A stretch of 10,616 nt of DNA from Legionellaceae bacterium (GTDB lineage Bacteria > Pseudomonadota > Gammaproteobacteria > Legionellales > Legionellaceae). Positions 5,886 to 10,616 of this stretch are shown here, one piece after another. The DNA lies in the NCBI GenBank assembly GCA_947470005.1, contig CANISA010000031.1:1-10616 (forward strand), in the 5' to 3' direction. The position numbers and the translations under genes are program-made. Under the pieces are notes generated by a model that saw only the letters and a list, made by a program, of their open reading frames with translations, had not been told where the DNA came from and ran no database searches. Position 1 is the stretch's first letter. Each line of letters begins with the position of its first letter.

Positions 5886-6506
5886 ATGAGTCAGTTTTTT
5901 GCTATTCATCCGGATAATCCCCAGTCTCGCCTGCTTCGACAGGCGGCTAATATCGTTGCTGAGGGTGGCTTGATCGTTTATCCCACCGATTCGGGTTACG
6001 CATTGGGTTGTGCGCTGGGAAATAAATCCGCCTTAGAACGCATAAGGCGTTTACGTCAATTGGATAAAAACCATAACATGACATTGGTGTGTCGTGATCT
6101 TGCTGAGCTTGGCAAGTATGCACGGGTGACTAACCCTATTTTTCGCTTATTGAAAGCGTTTACGCCGGGTTCTTATACGTTCATTCTGAATGCAACAAAC
6201 GATGTGCCACGTCTTATGCTTCACCCCAAACGAAAGACGCTGGGGTTACGTGTACCTGATCACGTGATCGCGTTGTCGTTGCTTGATTGTTTGGATGCTC
6301 CACTGATGAGTAGCACCTTGATTTTACCCGGAGCAAGCGTGCCATTAAGTGAACCTGAAGCGATCCGTGATTTGCTCGGTAATCAAACAGATTTGATTAT
6401 TGACGGGGGAAACGGGGGGCATCAACCCACTACCGTGGTAGACTTAACGGGCGAATACCCGGTTGTTGTGCGTGTAGGAAAGGGTGATCCCGAACCGTTT
6501 AGGTAG
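5886..6506 (+). CDS. yciO: Sua5/YciO/YrdC-family protein YciO
   Basis: This 206-residue protein has the same length as E. coli YciO. The family makes threonylcarbamoyl-adenylate from threonine, bicarbonate and ATP for the tRNA modification t6A. YciO itself is a paralogue of TsaC/Sua5 whose exact role is less settled, so I keep the name YciO. Motifs are YPTDSGYALGC (32-42), PGSYTFIL (94-101), HPKRKTLGLRVP (113-124) and PTTVVDL (181-187). The KRKT block and SST (142-144) correspond to the substrate and ATP-binding parts. It has no C-terminal Sua5 domain. GAGGG lies 11 bases before the ATG. It sits 16 bases after yciV and 33 bases before trpS, consistent with one transcript. Confidence 0.93.
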   Translation: MSQFFAIHPDNPQSRLLRQAANIVAEGGLIVYPTDSGYALGCALGNKSALERIRRLRQLDKNHNMTLVCRDLAELGKYARVTNPIFRLLKAFTPGSYTFILNATNDVPRLMLHPKRKTLGLRVPDHVIALSLLDCLDAPLMSSTLILPGASVPLSEPEAIRDLLGNQTDLIIDGGNGGHQPTTVVDLTGEYPVVVRVGKGDPEPFR

Positions 6507-6539
6507 ATTTAAGATCGTTCGTATTGATAGAGGATTTAA

Positions 6540-7754
6540 ATGTCAGCATTATTTGGCAGCAACAAACGCGTTGTTTCCGGTATGAGAGCCAGTGGTCGGT
6601 TGCACCTGGGACATTATCATGGTGTGTTAAAAAATTGGCTCAAGTTACAGCATCAGTACGATTGCTATTTTTTTGTGGCTGATTGGCACGCGCTAACCAC
6701 GCATTATGATGAGCCCGATCGCATTGGTGGTCAGGTATGGGACATGCTGGTTGATTGGTTAGCCTGTGGTGTTAATCCAAGTCTTTCACGGTTGTTTATT
6801 CAGTCATGGGTGCCAGAGCACGCGGAATTGCATCTTTTGTTATCTATGATAACCCCAATGGGGTGGCTTGAGCGAGTGCCTACCTATAAAGATCAACAAG
6901 AAAAACTGCATGAAAAAGATTTATCAACCTACGGATTTTTAGGTTATCCTTTGTTGCAAAGTGCCGATATTTTACTTCATAAGGCTGATTTTGTGCCTGT
7001 TGGTGAAGATCAAGTCCCTCATATTGAATTGACCCGTGAAGTGGCCAGACGTTTTAATTATTTATATGGTCGTGGACCCAATTTTGAAGCCCAAGCGATT
7101 GAGTCGATTAAAAAAATGGGTAAGAAAAATGGTAAATTATACAGTCAATTGCGTACAGCATTTCAACAAGACGGATGTCATGACTCCCTTCACACAGCGC
7201 GTGCGCTGATAGAGTCTCAGCATAATTTATCAATGGGCGATAAAGAACGGTTGCTAGGCTACTTAGAAGGAATTGGTAAACTTATTTTGCCCGAGCCTCA
7301 GGTGTTGCTGACCCCTCAGGCTAAAATGCCGGGTTTAGATGGCCTCAAAATGTCAAAATCATATCAAAACACGATCAGTTTGCGTGAAGATCCATCGATT
7401 GTTGAGAAAAAAGTTCTAACCATGCAAACCGATCCTGCCCGCGTGAGACGAACTGATCCTGGCGAACCCGACAAGTGTCCTGTGTGGCAATTTCATAACG
7501 TTTATTCAGATGATTCAGTTAAAGCATGGGTTCAAAGCGGTTGTCGTACGGCTGCTATTGGTTGTGTTGATTGCAAGCGTCCTATTATTGATGCAATCAA
7601 TAAAGAATTACACCCTATTCAAGAAGCCATCAAGGAGTATGAGGCGGATCTTGGCTCGGTAAGACGAATTGTGGCTGAAGGCAGTGAGCATGCTCGAGAA
7701 GAAGCCCAGAAAACATTAAGCGATGTGCGTGACGTAATGGGGTTGGATTATTGA
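6540..7754 (+). CDS. trpS: Tryptophanyl-tRNA synthetase, long form
   Basis: A class Ic aminoacyl-tRNA synthetase that charges tRNA-Trp in the cytosol. The HIGH-type motif is HLGH (22-25, within GRLHLGHY) and KMSKS is at 270-274. Other family blocks are FFVADWHALTTHY (44-56) and VGEDQVPHIELTREVARRF (154-172). At 404 residues it is about 70 longer than E. coli TrpRS (334). The extra length lies mainly between about 180 and 255 (a Lys- and Gln-rich stretch) and separates the two active-site halves. Long TrpRS of this kind occur in several proteobacteria. A Cys cluster (335, 342, 345, in GCVDCKRP) stands near the C-terminal helical domain. AGAGGA is 5 bases before the ATG. The stop overlaps the next ATG as TGATG. 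Confidence 0.95.
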   Translation: MSALFGSNKRVVSGMRASGRLHLGHYHGVLKNWLKLQHQYDCYFFVADWHALTTHYDEPDRIGGQVWDMLVDWLACGVNPSLSRLFIQSWVPEHAELHLLLSMITPMGWLERVPTYKDQQEKLHEKDLSTYGFLGYPLLQSADILLHKADFVPVGEDQVPHIELTREVARRFNYLYGRGPNFEAQAIESIKKMGKKNGKLYSQLRTAFQQDGCHDSLHTARALIESQHNLSMGDKERLLGYLEGIGKLILPEPQVLLTPQAKMPGLDGLKMSKSYQNTISLREDPSIVEKKVLTMQTDPARVRRTDPGEPDKCPVWQFHNVYSDDSVKAWVQSGCRTAAIGCVDCKRPIIDAINKELHPIQEAIKEYEADLGSVRRIVAEGSEHAREEAQKTLSDVRDVMGLDY

Positions 7755-8491
7755 TGAGTAGTGAACGATTACAGAAAATATTAAGTCAAGCAGGCTTTGG
7801 CTCTCGACGAGAAATGGAACGCTGGATTGAGGCGGGTTATATTCACGTCAATGGAGCCGTGGCTAAACTGGGCCAGTCAGCGGGTCCAGATGATAAAATC
7901 AGTGTGAAGGGACGTCTTATTCCTAACCCGTTGAACATTGAATCTCAAACCAGAATATTACTTTATCACAAGCCCATTGGTGAAATTTCCAGCCGAAATG
8001 ATCCTAAGTTTGGAAAGACAGTGTTTGATCGCTTGCCTCATTTGAAGCAAGGCCGTTGGGTGCAAGTGGGTCGTTTGGATCTGAACACCTCGGGCTTGCT
8101 TGTGTTTACTAACAATGGCGAGTTAGCCAATCGATTGATGCATCCCAAATATGAAATTGAGCGAGAGTATGCGTCTCGCGTTCATGGAGAAGTGGCGCCA
8201 GAGGCACTGACAGCACTTCTCCAAGGCGTGCAGTTAGACGATGGAATGGCCAAATTTAAACGATTGACGTTTCGTGGCGGAGAAGGAACCAACAGTTGGT
8301 ATAACGTTGTGCTGGCTGAAGGTCGAAATCGTGAAGTACGGCGACTATGGAAATCGCAGGGCGTGGAAGTGAGTCGATTGATTCGTATACGCTACGGTGA
8401 TTTTCATATGCCACGATCGCTGGCGCGAGGCAGGCACGTTGAATTATCACCGCAAGAAGTCGATGCCTTCGTTAACTCGTTACCCAGTTGA
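7754..8491 (+). CDS. rluB: 23S rRNA pseudouridine synthase RluB
   Basis: RluB converts U2605 of 23S rRNA (E. coli numbering) to pseudouridine. The 245-residue product begins with an S4 RNA-binding domain (RLQKILSQAGFGSRREMERW at 5-24, then HVNG at 31-34), followed by the RsuA-type catalytic domain. The motif GRLDLNTSGLLV (106-117) carries the catalytic Asp109, and GRNREVRRLW marks the later conserved block. It lacks the basic C-terminal tail of E. coli RluB (291). RluE and RluF are alternatives within the same family, but the S4 domain and position after trpS favour RluB. I chose the ATG at 7754 (1-base overlap with the trpS stop) over the TTG at 7751, because TGATG coupling is common. scpA and scpB, often between trpS and rluB, are absent. 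Confidence 0.9.
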   Translation: MSSERLQKILSQAGFGSRREMERWIEAGYIHVNGAVAKLGQSAGPDDKISVKGRLIPNPLNIESQTRILLYHKPIGEISSRNDPKFGKTVFDRLPHLKQGRWVQVGRLDLNTSGLLVFTNNGELANRLMHPKYEIEREYASRVHGEVAPEALTALLQGVQLDDGMAKFKRLTFRGGEGTNSWYNVVLAEGRNREVRRLWKSQGVEVSRLIRIRYGDFHMPRSLARGRHVELSPQEVDAFVNSLPS

Positions 8492-8494
8492 TGT

Positions 8495-9826
8495 ATGAGT
8501 AGACGACGCCAACATTTTCCTAGCCATTCGACAACGGCTACGATTGAAAAATTTAGTCATGATGCACGCGGAATTGCGCGTATCGATGGAAAAATTACGT
8601 TTATTGATGGTGCGTTGCCTGGCGAGACCGTCACGTTTCAATACACTCAGAAAAAAAAGGGATTTGACGAGGGGCGTCTGCTTTCCATTGTTTCCCCGTC
8701 GATTTTTCGTGTGGAGCCGCCGTGCCCTCATTATTCCATGTGCGGTGGCTGCTCATTGCAACACGTGGACCCAGACACTCAAATTCAGGTCAAACAGGAA
8801 CAACTTTTGGATTTGTTGGCTCGCGTGGGTAAAACAGCGCCTCTTCGCGTATTACCTCCGTTGGTTGCTGACCGGTTGCACTATCGCAATAAAGCGCGTT
8901 TAAGTGTACGTTTTATTGAGAAAAATCAAACCGTCGTGGTTGGGTTTAGAGAGCGACATAAGCCTGAGTACATCACAGCAATGACTCAATGCCTGGTTTT
9001 AAATCAGCGTTTAGAGCCATTGATTCGCCAGTTACCGGCCTTCATTAAAACCATGGAGGCACCTGGTCAGATTCCACAGGTTGAAGTTGCGGTAGGGGAT
9101 GACGAAGTCGCACTGATTGTGCGTCATCTATCTGTACTGAGCCTGGCTGATGAGGAGCGGCTTTGTGCCTTTGCAAAAATGACGTCTGTCCGTCTTTTTT
9201 TACAGTCTGGCGGCCCTGAAACCGTGCGCTTACTCTATCCTGAAGGGGCAAGTGAGTTTTTAACATATACGTTGCCTGAACAGAATCTATCGTTTCAATT
9301 TCATCCGACTGATTTTACGCAAGTGAATGCCGTACTTAATCAACGCATGGTGACTCAAGCACTCGAGTTATTAGCATTAGAACCTGATGATGTAGTGTTG
9401 GACTTGTTTTGTGGTTTGGGTAATTTTTCACTTCCGATGGCTAGGCAGTGTGAGCGTGTGATTGGCGTGGAAGGGTGTGAATCGATGGTGGAGCGGGCCC
9501 GCATGAATGCGTTGGCCAATGGATTGACCAACACCGTTTTTGAATGTGTTAATCTAGAGAATGAGGAAGAACTTCACTCACTGAACGCGTATCGAGCGCG
9601 TACAATGTTGATTGATCCCCCTCGTACGGGAGCACTCGCCCTGGTTAAGCAGATTCAACAGGTCAATCCAAAGCGTCTGCTTTATATTTCTTGCGATCCG
9701 GCAACTTTGGCGCGAGATACGGCCATTTTGGTGCATGAAAAAGGGTATCAGTTGTTGACTGCTGGGGTGATGGATATGTTCCCGCACACGGCGCATGTTG
9801 AGGCAATGGCCTTATTTCAAAAATAG
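8495..9826 (+). CDS. rlmD: 23S rRNA (uracil-1939-C5)-methyltransferase RlmD
   Basis: An S-adenosylmethionine-dependent enzyme that makes m5U1939 in 23S rRNA. The 443 residues (E. coli 433) show a TRAM domain at about 12-66. Four Cys for a [4Fe-4S] cluster follow: Cys77, Cys83 and Cys86 (CPHYSMCGGC) and Cys166. The methyltransferase fold has the SAM motif DLFCGLGNF (303-311), DPPRTG (374-379), the catalytic Cys400 in YISCDPATLARD, and FPHTAHVE (429-436). All key residues are intact. It starts 3 bases after the rluB stop with no visible Shine-Dalgarno, so re-initiation from rluB translation is likely. relA follows after 13 bases, the same order as in E. coli, which distinguishes it from its paralogues RlmC and TrmA. 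Confidence 0.95.
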   Translation: MSRRRQHFPSHSTTATIEKFSHDARGIARIDGKITFIDGALPGETVTFQYTQKKKGFDEGRLLSIVSPSIFRVEPPCPHYSMCGGCSLQHVDPDTQIQVKQEQLLDLLARVGKTAPLRVLPPLVADRLHYRNKARLSVRFIEKNQTVVVGFRERHKPEYITAMTQCLVLNQRLEPLIRQLPAFIKTMEAPGQIPQVEVAVGDDEVALIVRHLSVLSLADEERLCAFAKMTSVRLFLQSGGPETVRLLYPEGASEFLTYTLPEQNLSFQFHPTDFTQVNAVLNQRMVTQALELLALEPDDVVLDLFCGLGNFSLPMARQCERVIGVEGCESMVERARMNALANGLTNTVFECVNLENEEELHSLNAYRARTMLIDPPRTGALALVKQIQQVNPKRLLYISCDPATLARDTAILVHEKGYQLLTAGVMDMFPHTAHVEAMALFQK

Positions 9827-9839
9827 AAGGATTGATAGG

Positions 9840-10616
9840 ATGGTGAAGGTCAAGGCGGGCGCAGCACTATTACCTGATGGCAGCATCGATGTCACGCAGT
9901 GGTTACATCAGGTCGGTAGTAAAGGTTACTTCCAAGACATGGATAAGATCCGCAATGCCTGCGCATTAAGCCAATTGGCAGGCCAAGATCATGCGACGGA
10001 AACCGGTGAATCGTGTTTACAGCAGGGTTTGGCCATGGCCGACGTGTTGGCTGATTTGGAGGTTGATCAAGACACGTTGGCTGCGGCAATTATCTTTGAA
10101 AGTGTTCATTACGCCGAGTTATCCTTGGATGATGTGGAAGAGCAACTGGGCGCTCCTATCGCTCGGTTGGTTAAAGGCGTGAAAAAAATGAGCGCCATTT
10201 CTAATTTTCAGCTTCCCGATAAATTTCAACAAAACAAACATCAGCTCGACAATGTACGCAAAATGTTGCTTGCCATGGTGGATGATGTGCGCGTTGTCTT
10301 AATTAAGCTTGCCGAACGATTGTGTGTGCTGCGTACGTCTGTGCCAATGCCAGATGCGATGCGTCGACAAATTGCCACAGAAGCCATGGAAATTTACGCG
10401 CCGTTAGCCAACCGCTTAGGGATAGGGGCAATCAAATGGGAGATGGAAGATTTAGCGTTTCGTTATTTGCACCAGGATGAATACAAAGCGATCGCTTCAG
10501 GCTTGAAAGCGAAGCGTTTGGAGCGGGATAGTTATGTGGATTGTATTGTTAAAGAATTAAACCAGCATTTAAAACAGATGAGCATTGTGCATTTTGCAGT
10601 TTACGGACGATCGAAG
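9840..10616 (+). CDS. relA: GTP pyrophosphokinase RelA, N-terminal part (cut by window end)
   Basis: The first 259 codons of the ribosome-associated (p)ppGpp synthetase of the stringent response, open to the right edge. Residues about 60-165 are the hydrolase-like domain. Where active Rel/SpoT enzymes have an HDxxED motif, this one has FESVHYAEL (86-94), so it should not hydrolyse (p)ppGpp, as in RelA. Conserved blocks follow: LLAMVDDVRVVLIKLAERL (143-161), and IYAPLANRLGIGAIKW (185-200) leading to FRYLHQDEY (207-215). The window ends at YGRSK, the start of the synthetase domain, whose catalytic residues are not visible. The ATG at 9840 has GAAGG 9 bases upstream. It is the last visible gene of the run, 13 bases after rlmD. 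Confidence 0.95.
   Translation, partial: MVKVKAGAALLPDGSIDVTQWLHQVGSKGYFQDMDKIRNACALSQLAGQDHATETGESCLQQGLAMADVLADLEVDQDTLAAAIIFESVHYAELSLDDVEEQLGAPIARLVKGVKKMSAISNFQLPDKFQQNKHQLDNVRKMLLAMVDDVRVVLIKLAERLCVLRTSVPMPDAMRRQIATEAMEIYAPLANRLGIGAIKWEMEDLAFRYLHQDEYKAIASGLKAKRLERDSYVDCIVKELNQHLKQMSIVHFAVYGRSK

Noticed and set aside
9840..10616. SpoT or bifunctional Rel rather than RelA
   Set aside because: The hydrolase HDxxED motif is replaced by FESVHYAEL, and the gene follows rlmD as relA does in E. coli.

Overview
The window looks like the chromosome of a gammaproteobacterium of moderate GC content. Protein similarity points to E. coli-type housekeeping enzymes (UbiA, UbiC, CorC, YbeY, YciV/RNase AM, YciO, RluB, RlmD, RelA). 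The gene order YciV-YciO and RlmD-RelA is the gammaproteobacterial one. The long tryptophanyl-tRNA synthetase and the overall look would suit the Legionellales (Legionella/Coxiella relatives), but that placement is an inference I cannot confirm from sequence alone.

Layout: (1) The left edge (2-196) carries the last 64 codons of an IS5-type transposase, followed by about 215 bases in which I see no gene. (2) From 4502 down to 411, on the minus strand, six genes are packed head to tail with overlaps or an 11-base gap: a His-rich protein of unknown function, ybeY, corC, an OmpR/CpxR-like response regulator, ubiC and ubiA. They couple rRNA maturation and ion or membrane homeostasis to the first two committed steps of ubiquinone synthesis. 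(3) Just upstream of them, also on the minus strand (4817-4563), lies a small exported protein made of cysteine repeats, with its own strong ribosome binding site and an intrinsic terminator. (4) A divergent intergenic region (4818-5038) holds a perfect inverted repeat, a pair of direct repeats and a consensus -10 box. (5) From 5039 to the right edge runs a plus-strand run of six closely spaced genes: yciV (RNase AM), yciO, trpS, rluB, rlmD and relA (cut by the window end). The theme is RNA maturation and modification, tRNA charging, and the stringent response.

The parts most worth a second look are the response regulator, which has Glu at the phospho-acceptor position and Asn in the acidic pocket, and the secreted cysteine-repeat protein, whose Cys spacing switches from every 3 to every 5 residues and whose DNA is built of 9-bp and 15-bp tandem repeats. 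Others are the terminator sitting almost on top of the start of the six-gene operon, and the direct trpS-rluB junction that lacks the scpA-scpB pair often found there.
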